The position numbers and the translations under genes are program-made. DNA of 12,317 nucleotides from contig CAMPET010000074.1 in NCBI GenBank assembly GCA_946803715.1, positions 113,340 to 125,656 on the forward strand, given 5' to 3'. The stretch comes from Beroe ovata. Its lineage: Eukaryota; Ctenophora; Nuda; Beroida; Beroidae. The stretch's first letter is position 1. Each line of letters opens with the position of its first letter. This document shows positions 1 through 7,307 of the stretch, one piece after another. The notes beneath the pieces are model-generated. The model saw nothing but the letters and a program-made list of their open reading frames with translations, was not told the origin of the DNA and made no database searches.

Positions 1-300
1 TGAAGGTGACGTATTGAATAGTGGCCCAACTTGGACAAGATCTAACTATAATTCTATCCACGTTTTCATAACCTCTACGCACCCCAAGGGACCATAACAT
101 CATTCATGCCTTTTTTGAGCCGTCCCGGCGACGGATCCCTGGGGTATTTGACGAACTAATAACGCATGTTACTGGATATAAACAGTATTGTATGCAGAGT
201 ACTTTGGCTGTAGGACGTAGGTTCTACCTAAATCATTACATTTCAATCACTAGTTAAAATAAGTCATGCAACTATAGAACTAGAAGTGGGTAAGTACTGA
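1..300. other. Non-coding stretch with one nested hairpin
   Basis: I see no convincing coding exon here. The only clear structure is an inverted repeat: ACCCCAAGGGA at 81-91 pairs imperfectly with TCCCTGGGGT at 136-145. Inside it lies a second hairpin with stem CCGTC/GACGG (120-124 and 130-134). This may be a fragment of a decayed element. No function is assigned. Confidence 0.4.
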
Positions 301-489
301 ATAATATATAGTTACTTAACGAGAAAGTGTGAGATAACACGATATATGCCGCGAGCGAAGCGAGTGGCATATATCCCATTATTCACTGAAGCCGAAGGCT
401 GAGTTGAATAATGGATTGTTCTCATCGAGGGCGAAGCCCGAGTTGAAAACATAATGTTATCACAACTTTCGAGTTAAGTAACGATATTA
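301..489. mobile_element. Foldback/MITE-like element with three internal hairpins
   Basis: The outer arms are an imperfect inverted repeat. GTTACTTAAC at 311-320 matches GTTAAGTAAC at 473-482, and the similarity continues inward (to about 338 and 453) and a few bases outward (ATAATAT against ATATTAT). Between the arms are three consecutive hairpins: GATATATGCC/GGCATATATC (341-350 and 366-375), CCATTATTCA/TGAATAATGG (376-385 and 405-414) with inner GCC-GAA-GGC, and GGGC-GAA-GCCC (429-439). There is no coding sequence. A non-autonomous transposable element is the simplest reading. I could not identify a target-site duplication or a parent family. Confidence 0.5.
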
Positions 490-503
490 TGTATCGAATG
501 TAG

Positions 504-615
504 AAAAATGTGGCATAATACCAAAAAGTGTTGCATAATACCAAAAAAGTGTGGCATAATATGAAAAAAGTGTGGCATAATATGAAAAAGTGTGGCATAA
601 TACGAAAAGTGTGGG
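504..615. repeat. Tandem repeat, 19-21 bp unit, about 5.5 copies
   Basis: Units of the form AAAAAGTGTGGCATAATATG start at 504, 523, 543, 564 and 585, with a partial sixth at 605. Adjacent copies differ by one to three bases, and the A-run length varies from 4 to 6. The array begins about 15 bp after the foldback element. Open frames on the minus strand across it are repeat artefacts: they encode a monotonous Tyr/Phe/His-rich peptide. Confidence 0.85.
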
Positions 616-1089
616 AAAAACACCCAAAATAATACATGTTATTACACCGGATATATTAGCCACGAGGTACATAATGTAACTTTTGGTTTTACCGAAAACC
701 CATCAAAAATCGTATTCAATGAGTGGGCACGCCACGAATAGTTTGGAGCGCCAATTATGGCTAATAGTGCTATGTAACGTTAATTAGTGTGATTGCACTA
801 ATAAATCCATCACAGTGAAGTAATGAGATGATAATGGTGGCAGCAAGCACGAGTAGATTACTATTACATAATATTTGAAGATGTTACGGGGAGGACGTAC
901 TGCAGGGAGGAGAAGGTCGCAGTCTATAGAAGATGGTGCGAAGAGTTGAGAGTTCTATGATAGGAAGAATAGTACTGTGAGAAGATTACTATAATAGGAA
1001 AAATAGTATAATAGTAAGATTATAATAAGTCATGCAGTAATACAATATTATTGCTATGGCAACCCCATACTGATACATCTTGCCTATAA
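616..1089. other. Non-coding, AT-rich stretch with small hairpins
   Basis: No supported gene. Visible structures are GGTTTT-ACCG-AAAACC (685-700) and an ATTAGTG/GCACTAAT hairpin near 783-802. The sequence from about 945 to 1030 is simple and purine-rich, with repeated AATAGTA/AAGATTA words. The missing upstream part of the helicase at 1126-1536 is not recognisable here. Confidence 0.4.
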
Positions 1090-1125
1090 GTTATAACGCC
1101 AACCCCTCGCGGGTCGGTAATACTA

Positions 1126-1536
1126 ATGGATTATGGCGACNACGGTACACGATTAACTGTTACTTCACTGGGTGTTAGAACTATTGAGGCGGAGGTGATA
1201 TCAGGGTCTCAAACATTCATAGGGACTAAAGTATTCATACCGAGGATAAAACTTATCCCGTCTGACTCCTCTTTACCATTCAAATTTTCACGATTACAGT
1301 TCCCAATAAAATTGGCTTATTGTCTTACTATAAACAAAAGTCAAGGTCAAGAGTTCAATACTGTGGGCATCTATCTCCCATCCCCTGTATTTTCCCATGG
1401 ACAATTGTATGTAGCGTTTTCTAGGGCCAAAAGGTTCAGCAGTATCTATGTTCAAATTGATAACACTCCCCGACAGTACTCTAATATTTCCATGAACCTG
1501 GGCCGTACAGTTAACATAGTTTATAGCGTAAGATAA
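1126..1536 (+). pseudogene. C-terminal fragment of a Helitron-type Pif1 helicase
   Basis: This is the end of a superfamily 1 DNA helicase of the Pif1 class, as found in the Rep/helicase protein of Helitron rolling-circle transposons. In the 136-residue frame the motifs run in family order: GTRL (7-10), IPRI (38-41), TINKSQGQ (68-75), and LPSPVFSHGQLYVAFSRAK (84-102). These are the late helicase motifs that close over DNA and ATP. The frame is open back to 1090, but the ATP-binding Walker motifs, the usual region before the NGTRL motif, and the Rep domain are absent upstream. The fragment is therefore severely 5'-truncated. The N at 1141 falls in the codon before GTRL, where Asn is usual (NAC would give it). 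The ATG at 1126 is only the first Met in frame, not a believable start. The family call is firm; I infer an inactive relic. Confidence 0.8.
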
Positions 1537-1580
1537 GTTACATCAGTTACTCTGAAACATTACCTAACGCACATACCTAA

Positions 1581-1919
1581 TGTTACACTGATAACTATTG
1601 AATCGAGCGATGAGCAATGATCATTTTCACCATATTCTAACTATATTGTAATTATTCATCTTGAGTGATTCCATTTACATCCAAAATTGGGGCTATAGAT
1701 GCATGCAGCCGTAATGGTGTTTCGGTGCACTATGGCCAAGCTGATTATGGAAAATAGGCTTGCGATATTGACTGTAAATCAGCATCTACCAAACATCATA
1801 GAGGAGCATTCTCCTCACCAAACGGAATCATATCATGAGAAATTGTGATATAATATTGAGGTATGGTGAAAATGATTCTTGATTATCACTATGTTCAATT
1901 CTTATCACAAGACGTAACA
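1581..1919. mobile_element. Foldback element with roughly 50-bp imperfect terminal inverted repeats
   Basis: The left arm (about 1581-1634) and right arm (about 1862-1919) are inverted copies. The inner 14 bases ATCATTTTCACCAT and ATGGTGAAAATGAT match perfectly (1620-1633 against 1863-1876). The outer part aligns with scattered mismatches: GATAA at 1590 pairs with TTATC ending at 1906, and both ends have TGTTAC/GTAACA. A smaller ATATCA/TGATAT hairpin sits inside the right half. The interior contains a roughly 58-codon plus-strand frame interrupted by one TAG near 1758, which I do not recognise. This could be a decayed DNA transposon or a MITE inserted just after the helicase relic. Confidence 0.5.
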
Positions 1920-2782
1920 ACGGTGAATTAATTATACATCTTTCCACTTACTACTATTTACAGTATTAAGAACATATTGTATACGTTCTAATGTTATTAT
2001 GTTATCTAATCTTATCCCAGTTTCATTAACTTATCTATTCTCACCTTGATAATTATTACAAAAGCCCAAATAAAAAATTTAAAAAATTTAAAAACAAAAA
2101 AACAAAAATATGCCAACAAAACGAGTTACGTCCGAGTGTACCACCAGTGGGTACATCACGTGATTGGCGGTAACTATAATGGTCCACATATGTAGAGGCA
2201 TGCATTCGATAGGAAATATAATTCAGGATATATAAGTACGTATGTGCGATTAATTATGGGAATTTATGATGAAATTCACGCATTTTTGATTTGATGCATG
2301 GTCGACGGTCGTTATTGATAACAATTACCGTTGCCGAACTATACATAAGTTTTGATTTGTTTTGAACGAACTTATCAACTGTGATATTTAGCGACATTCA
2401 TGAGTACCAACATATCATAGGAGTTGTACAACACTTTAGCACCTACTATTCTTCACACGTTCATTAATGAAATCATTCACAACGTCATACACTTTTTTCA
2501 GCATGCCTTGCATATAATTATATGGATGTTTATAGGCTAAAACCTCCACATATATCAACATCTATCAGATCTATTTTGATGATCTTCCCGATGGCGTAGT
2601 CATTGGAGGATATCATACCCTTACCCCAACATTGTAGGGTAGGAGTTAACTCAGGATCTGATCAGACATTGCTATATGTGCTTATGAACTTTACATGATA
2701 TACTAATTCCACCTTCAACCCACATTCATATCATCACTGATTTATTTAAATAGTCCTTATCCCATCTTTCCATGCTAGCAAA
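1920..2782. other. AT-rich intergenic DNA, no gene recognised
   Basis: No coding frame here is convincing. Notable items are an A-rich tract at about 2058-2110, a palindrome CATATAATTATATG near 2511-2525, a nested inverted repeat near 2126-2175 (GTTAC...GTAAC enclosing GTACC...GGGTAC), and a TACCC/GGGTA hairpin near 2622-2642. A short open stretch from about 2538 to 2634 could be an exon but has no support beyond openness. The TATA-like ATTTAAATA at 2744-2752 is assigned to the gene starting at 2783. Confidence 0.35.
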
Positions 2783-3128
2783 ATGTCTACAAAATCTGTT
2801 GTAATCAACATTGACGATAACGGGAAGTATTATGTGACAATAGGTACGAATACATTTTTCACCTATCTCATTTCGCCAACTTATCATTTGATCTGCTTTT
2901 TCTAGACTATTCTTATTTTTATTCTATAAATCTTTATCACAAATTCTTCATTCAGGTCACAAAAGACACTATATCGATCCCAACAAAAACTTGACCGACA
3001 TTGTAACTGAAATCAAGCACATGTCAGAAATTTTATCAAATTTTAATTTTTACTATAATGAACTAAACAATGACTCAGACTTCTTGACAACCGCTACCAG
3101 AAGCTTAAGACCTAGAAGGCTCTCTTAA
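2783..3128 (+). CDS. Small two-exon gene, 77-aa protein of unknown function
   Basis: Exon 1 is 2783-2843 and exon 2 is 2956-3128. They are joined across a 112-bp intron with a GT donor (ATAG|GTACGA) and a pyrimidine-rich acceptor ending in TTCATTCAG. The split is in phase 1, and exon 2 continues in frame for 56 codons to TAA. The 77-aa product starts MSTKSVVINIDDNGKYYVTI, a plausible beta hairpin. A mixed helical segment follows (about residues 30-60), then a basic tail RPRRLS. There is no signal peptide, membrane segment or known catalytic motif. The ATG has A at -3 and is the first in frame. A TATA-like ATTTAAATA lies about 35 bp upstream (2744-2752), so the 5' UTR would be very short. I do not recognise the family. 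The intron-containing structure argues for a host or transposon-borne eukaryotic gene rather than random sequence. Confidence 0.55.
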
Positions 3129-3292
3129 TTTTATTGTCATTTTATCCTTTTTTAAATCACATTTCACATGATTTTATTTCACTTTACATTTTCACATACA
3201 CTTTGAGATTTTAAGATGTACCTCATGTTATTCACTTTGTGTATCACTTAAAGTCAATTAACACGAACGTCCAAGTTCCATCCACTCCCTTA

Positions 3293-4330
3293 TTATAGGG
3301 AGTTTGCACGTGAAGATTTGTTCGCGCTTTGCAAAAAGTAGAAGCCTGTAGGTTCATTTCTTATGGTACTAACTACTATTCCGATTACGTTGCTCTCTCT
3401 GTTGATAGGACAAGGAGAGACAAGTGTAGCACGTGCAGTTTGATGCGCACGCAATGACTGTCTGATATCACATGAATTGTTTTTGTTTTGAACCCAATCA
3501 TCGCACACACTGGATGACGTGTGGCCTCGGTCGCTCTGGATTCAATAAGCAACTTCATTCAATATCTTTCACAATATTTAAGTCGATTCATTATATGATG
3601 TATTGATCTTTATCGTGACTACTTGAGTACTTGACGGGCTCCCTGTGCGTAGCATCGAAGTGCGTGTTGCTATGGTAGCGTAGGAGTTGCACGTGCAAAA
3701 AGAAGTAGCCTGTAGGCTCATTTCCAAAGGTGCTGTTTCGATTACGTTGCTCTCTGCCTGTTGATAGGAGAGACCAGAGTTGCACGTGCAGTTTAATGCG
3801 CGCGCAATGACAGTCAGATCTCTCGAAAATTGTTTTTGTTTTGCACTGAATCATCGACCAAACGACACACACACTATATATATAAGTGACCTGTTGCTGT
3901 GATTGCTCTTGATCTCGAATCTGGATTTAAGCAATAAGCTACTACGTTCAACATCTTTCACAATACGTTGGTCAGTAATGTATCTGATGCGTTTATGTTT
4001 ATCGTGACTACTTGAGTACTTGACGGGCTCCCTAGTCTATATTATAATTTGGTAAGGTGTTTGTCCGCGTCTTTCGTGACTTTGTAGACAGGCGTCTTTC
4101 GTGACTTTGTAGACAGGCGTCTTTCGTGACTTTGTAGACAAACGTGACACTATTCTACAATCTGCGCGCGTTACTATGGTAGCGTAGAAGTTGCACGTGC
4201 ACGAGATAGACTGATCAGCTGGAGCTCATTTCTAAACACACTACTTTCATAACGTTGCTTTTTTTCTGCTGATGGGGAAACCGAACGTGTTGAATTTCTC
4301 ATGATATGTATTGCTGTTTTTACGATGACA
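3293..4330. repeat. Three diverged tandem copies of a roughly 390-bp repeat
   Basis: Copies lie at about 3293-3600, 3601-4000 and 4001-4330. Shared landmarks include TGACTACTTGAGTACTTGAC followed by GGGCTCCCT (3617 and 4007 onward), CTATGGTAGCGTAG(G/A)AG before a CACGTGC box (copies 2 and 3), GCCTGTAGG(T/C)TCATTTC (copies 1 and 2), and ATTACGTTGCTCTCT. A perfect 12-bp palindrome TTGCACGTGCAA lies at 3687-3698, and more CACGTGC boxes occur in each copy. Copies 1 and 2 also share GCAC/CACAC-rich sequence, followed by TATA-like CTATATATATAAG in copy 2 (about 3875). The copies look promoter-like. The minus-strand open frames over copies 1 and 2 are in different frames and are not treated as genes. 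Confidence 0.65.
4069..4143. repeat. 25-bp tandem repeat, three copies
   Basis: Three head-to-tail 25-bp units start at 4069, 4094 and 4119. Each reads GTCTTTCGTGACTTTGTAGA followed by CAGGC; the third ends CAAAC. The first 20 bases are identical in all three, so the expansion is recent. The array lies inside the third copy of the larger 390-bp repeat. Confidence 0.9.
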
Positions 4331-4460
4331 GACGCGTACTATGACCACGTACACTTTATGGTTTGAATTTTGATTATGGTAAGATGCACATATTTATCTA
4401 CAAAAGCGTACACTCAATTAAAGTCAAACAACGGTTTGTGAGTCATGTTACGAAACAAAC

Positions 4461-4466
4461 TTTATT
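4461..4466 (-). terminator. AATAAA polyadenylation signal for the minus-strand STPR-like gene
   Basis: TTTATT on the plus strand reads AATAAA on the minus strand, about 30 bp past the stop codon of the minus-strand gene ending at 4495. Spacing and orientation fit a cleavage/polyadenylation signal. It supports that frame being a transcribed gene. Confidence 0.5.
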
Positions 4467-4494
4467 AAATGATTTGTGATGTATATCATAGTGT

Positions 4495-5471
4495 TTACTT
4501 ACAATACAATAATTCCAACATTGATCTTCTGTTATACAAGTCGAAGTTTTTATGTTGTAAGTAAGTCAAATACGGTTCAATCCCACTTATTTTGTCCTCA
4601 AGATAGAAAAAGTTCCATGGAACATATCCCATATTTCTAGCCTTCTCCAAACGTCTGATAACCTTCATTTCTTCATTATCTTTTGCAGTCTCTATATTGA
4701 AACCATGAGGATCATCGACCCTGTTTTTCTCTTTGAAGTAAAATGAAGACGATTTGCCATTCAACAGTGAGCTCCAACCATTACAGAAGTTATTATACTC
4801 AGGAGATACAACATACCTGTACCCAATAAGTATTCCGTAATGTTTCCTCCATCCAATATTATTAAATTCGTTTGAGTACGAAAATGGGTAATTTTCTCTT
4901 ATGTTAAACCTGAGCTCATCTCCTATTTTCGCACCAACAAAGCAGTATCTACCTAAATAGCTTAAATACGGCTCACGTCCTACATCGCATCTTGGGTTCC
5001 AATCAGTTCCCATGTACTTCACATTTTTCATGATTTTTATGGTTTCTATCCTCAAATTTAGTCTCTCCCTTTTACGATTTAACAAAAGATTTTTCCTGTT
5101 GCGTTGATATATGGCAAGACGTCCTCTCCTGAATTCGGGTCCCAGAATGGCTCTGTACCAACTACTATACGATCTATCCCTCTCCTTTTTTCTTTGTTTA
5201 TCTTTTTCAGGTGTTTCCAAAACCTTCATCCTCCTTTTGAAATATTGATCTGTTAAATTTATGAGATATTGATGATCCGGTATATTTGCTCTCCTTATCT
5301 CACTGTTCTTTCTTCTTTTCTCTCGATATGCAATCTTTTCTAGATTATCCATGGACTGCATTTTCTTATGATATCTCGATCTTTCTTTTTCTAATCGTTT
5401 CTTTCTTTCTTCATCGGTTTCGGCTGCTCTACGATTTCTTATCCAAATCTTTTTATACTCCTTTCTACTCA
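4495..5471 (-). CDS. STPR-like basic repeat protein, N-terminus cut by the sequence gap
   Basis: The minus-strand frame is open from the NN gap (5472-5473) to TAA at 4495-4497, about 325 codons. The first ATG after the gap is at 5361, but 36 further sense codons precede it, so the true start is probably in or beyond the gap. The upstream segment RRAAETDEERKKRLEKERSR matches the 23-residue STPR (score-and-three) repeat, a basic helical DNA-binding repeat seen in FMBP-1 and in Helitron-associated proteins. Weaker units follow, for example RRANIPD... and ETPEKDKQRKKERDRSY. The C-terminal half is not basic. It holds two related blocks, MGTDWNPRCDVGREPYLSYL and MGYVPWNFF...GIEPYLTYL, suggesting an internal duplication. 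No catalytic motif is seen. I infer a transposon-derived or host DNA-binding protein. The repeat call is moderate and the C-terminal domain is unknown. Confidence 0.6.
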
Positions 5472-5473
5472 NN
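5472..5473. other. NN gap marking an assembly join
   Basis: Two undetermined bases lie directly before a run of ten C (5474-5483). The tandem-duplicated unit begins exactly after them, and the minus-strand STPR-like frame ends exactly before them. The adjacency of the two halves of the window is therefore not secure. The gap may stand for an unknown length, including the missing first exon of the first membrane-protein gene. Confidence 0.7.
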
Positions 5474-5535
5474 CCCCCCCCCCAATTCCGGAGACGATTA
5501 TCCCCCCCATCTCAGACTCTCTTATCCCGTTTCAG

Positions 5536-5631
5536 ATACTCTTCATCTTCGTGTACGTGTTCTTGGCTCTCTGCATCAGCTCCTTGTACCAATACTTCCA
5601 CAATGTTCCTGCCTCGATCAGACACTCGTGA
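5536..5631 (+). pseudogene. Orphan last exon of the small membrane-protein gene (copy A)
   Basis: This is the homologue of exon 2 of the gene at 10176-10544. An acceptor CCCGTTTCAG precedes a 96-bp frame that encodes a hydrophobic stretch, ILFIFVYVFLALCISSLY, then a 13-residue tail and TGA. Compared with copy B there are three silent and two replacement changes (Leu/Met and His/Tyr), and the frame, acceptor and stop are all kept. The first exon is not present because the sequence to the left is the NN gap. I call it partial. It could be a working gene whose start lies in the gap, or a remnant of the duplication. Confidence 0.5.
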
Positions 5632-6360
5632 ATATGGCGGTAAAATAGACAAGATATATGATGGGTTCCGCACGTCTACTGAGCAGTTCTATTGAGCAGT
5701 TCTACTGAACAGGAGTGAGTACAAGACAAGATCGAGAAGGGATTACGTTCTCTGTGTTCCCTGTAAGGTTTATTCAAGAGAGCTGAGGGTGTCACTACTC
5801 CTTATTTCTCGATAAGTCCAGGTTCCAGTTGTTGTAACCGTACAGTGAATCGTAAGAGTACCCACAGGGGTCGCCATCACGACTATGCTGGTCTCTCCTG
5901 ATCTCACCACCCAATGTGGAGATATGCTGACTCTAATGCTGATGTGGAAATAATGAAGGCTGGTCGCAGGGATGAAGCTACACTGCAGCTGATCGCTAGA
6001 GGACACTTCGATGGGACCACTTCTGCATGATTTTAGATACTTTTCATACTGACAACAGATAGAAGGAGTAGCTAGCTCATATCGCATAGCTACGGTCTGA
6101 TACAGACAGATGGTGTGTATAGGGGAGACTAAACGTTATCGGTGCTGAAGACAGGTAATCACTGTCTATCTTGGAACATGCACCAAACCAATGATGCAAG
6201 GATTCGTGGACTATCATTTTTTGCTTCAACTTCAATTTGCAGGTTCTTGGATGGGAAATTTGGGATTGAAGTAGTTATTCAACATCTATAAAAACGTTTT
6301 TTTCATTGATTGATGTCTTGTTCTATCTAATCTTCATTGGATGATTTGAAACTCAGTGTG
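5632..6360. other. Non-coding part of the duplicated unit
   Basis: Apart from the 13-bp minisatellite I find no gene. A minus-strand open frame at 5770-6087 has a counterpart in copy B, but differences between the copies mostly change amino acids, so it is not called. A TATAAAA-like word at about 6289 is kept in both copies, but no gene follows it closely. Confidence 0.4.
5675..5713. repeat. 13-bp minisatellite, three copies (copy A)
   Basis: Three units related to TCTACTGAGCAGT start at 5675, 5688 and 5701. The homologous site in the second unit has five copies (10588-10652), so repeat number changed after duplication. Confidence 0.85.
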
Positions 6361-6452
6361 ACACAATACACTGACAGATAACACAATACACTGACAGCTG
6401 TATACCCTGTCAGCCTGTCAGTGTATACACTGTCAGCTGTGTACACTGTCAA
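6361..6452. repeat. 16-bp palindromic minisatellite (copy A)
   Basis: The array is built of units such as ACACAATACACTGACAG and CTGTATACACTGTCAG in both orientations. The whole array can fold on itself: CTGACAG and CTGTCAG are inverted versions, and the core GTATAC is palindromic. Copy B (11330-11452) has about two more units. Confidence 0.8.
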
Positions 6453-7012
6453 TGTTCTAATTTCCCTCCTTTGATAATTGCCAGATCATCAAACGAAGAT
6501 ATTATCCCTCTCTCTTTGATACCATTGATGAGAATTAATGACGGCAGCAACATTCTGTAATAGGTCACGCTGTAATAGGACCGTGACCGAATCTGGATGC
6601 CGGAACACGGTAATTCCCGTGATCTACGGACATATTGTCGCATCTATTATCTACTGTACACTCCACTTCTATACTTCTCCGTTATACGTTTCTGTGGAAC
6701 TGGAAGGACTGTGTTCGGTAGCTATTATTACAGCGCGTGTTTTGTGATCAAATCCGGGTCCAAGATACAGATTTTGAGTTATTCACAGGAATTCTTAATT
6801 TCGTTCCTATCGGCTATCATAATTCGTCTATAGTTCCATGATCCGTGTTTTCTTCAGAAAATCCCTGCTTGTGATACTATCATGCAGACTGCAGAGTTAT
6901 TTGGGAGGGTTCATTGTTTGTTCATGAATAGGAATTTCTTACGGTACATCACTCCTTGCTACCAAAACAAATGCCGTTGATTGGATGTTTGAATTCTTCT
7001 GTGCTAAGTTGT
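6453..7012. other. Intergenic DNA upstream of the kinase promoter
   Basis: No gene is supported. Several short overlapping frames on both strands (6449-6833 and 6939-7166) have no recognisable domain. They recur in copy B only because the DNA is almost identical there. The strong conservation between copies covers this stretch and continues into the kinase promoter. Confidence 0.45.
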
Positions 7013-7047
7013 TAGGATCATGTGTTAGGAATTGTAGGATCATGTGT
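7013..7047. promoter_or_regulatory. Direct repeat TAGGATCATGTGT carrying two CATGTG E-boxes (unit A)
   Basis: The 13-mer TAGGATCATGTGT occurs at 7013-7025 and again at 7035-7047, 22 bp apart. Each carries CATGTG, the inverse of CACATG found nearer the kinase start. They lie about 260-295 bp upstream of the kinase ATG and recur in unit B. A role as upstream bHLH-type binding sites is inferred. Confidence 0.4.
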
Positions 7048-7195
7048 GTGGAATCCGTGACCTGATAGCACTTCAGGATGTGATCTGACCCAATCAAGGC
7101 TAAGAGAGTTATGAGATCCCAATCACACTTAGCTCTCAGTGTAACCACTATCTGACCACACCTCACCCCAGAATCACTTGATCAGAATACCGAGC

Positions 7196-7262
7196 TCACA
7201 TGATGTTCTCAAAAATCACATGACCACTTAGTATAAAACCCGTGATATGACCTGTGACGTCA
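7196..7262 (+). promoter_or_regulatory. Core promoter of the kinase: paired TCACATGA, TATA box, CRE
   Basis: Two identical TCACATGA sites (7196-7203 and 7216-7223) sit exactly 20 bp apart. They match the M-box/E-box class bound by MITF/TFE-type bHLH-zip factors. TATAAAA follows at 7232-7238 and a perfect palindromic CRE, TGACGTCA, at 7255-7262. Transcription would start near 7262, about 45 bp before the ATG. The motifs are seen directly; the factors that bind them are inferred from general motif knowledge. Confidence 0.65.
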
Positions 7263-7307
7263 TCACTTCGTCACCTCACGAAAGCAACTGGAGTTCTCAC
7301 TGTAACC

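Noticed and set aside
504-615. CRISPR-like array
   Set aside because: The repeats are directly adjacent with no unique spacers, and the setting is eukaryotic.
422-672. Minus-strand frames encoding Tyr/Phe/His-rich repeats
   Set aside because: They are translations of the 20-bp tandem repeat and the adjoining foldback element; no start context or domain.
3293-3872. Minus-strand open frames over the first two 390-bp repeats (71 and 93 codons)
   Set aside because: Read from homologous DNA, the two frames are shifted relative to each other. In the matching frame copy 1 hits a stop, and replacements dominate. They are products of repeat composition.
5286-5648. Plus-strand frame of 120 codons across the NN gap
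   Set aside because: It is the antisense of the STPR-like gene joined through undetermined bases to unrelated sequence. It is also out of frame with the conserved membrane-helix exon.
5770-6087. Minus-strand open frame, with a counterpart at 10531-10938, resembling a Thr/Ser-rich extracellular domain with two Cys
   Set aside because: Differences between the copies in this frame are about ten replacement to two silent, the frame is extended differently in each copy, and no clear splice sites or domain are seen. Neutral drift fits better than coding.
6449-7166. Short frames on both strands upstream of the kinase, repeated exactly in unit B (11449-12160)
   Set aside because: Their conservation follows from near-identical DNA, not from coding constraint. 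They overlap each other and the promoter and have no domain.
7254-7307. N-terminal extension of the kinase from a GTG codon at 7254
   Set aside because: It would overlap the CRE and lie at or before the expected transcription start. The ATG at 7308 has a good context and leaves a complete kinase domain.
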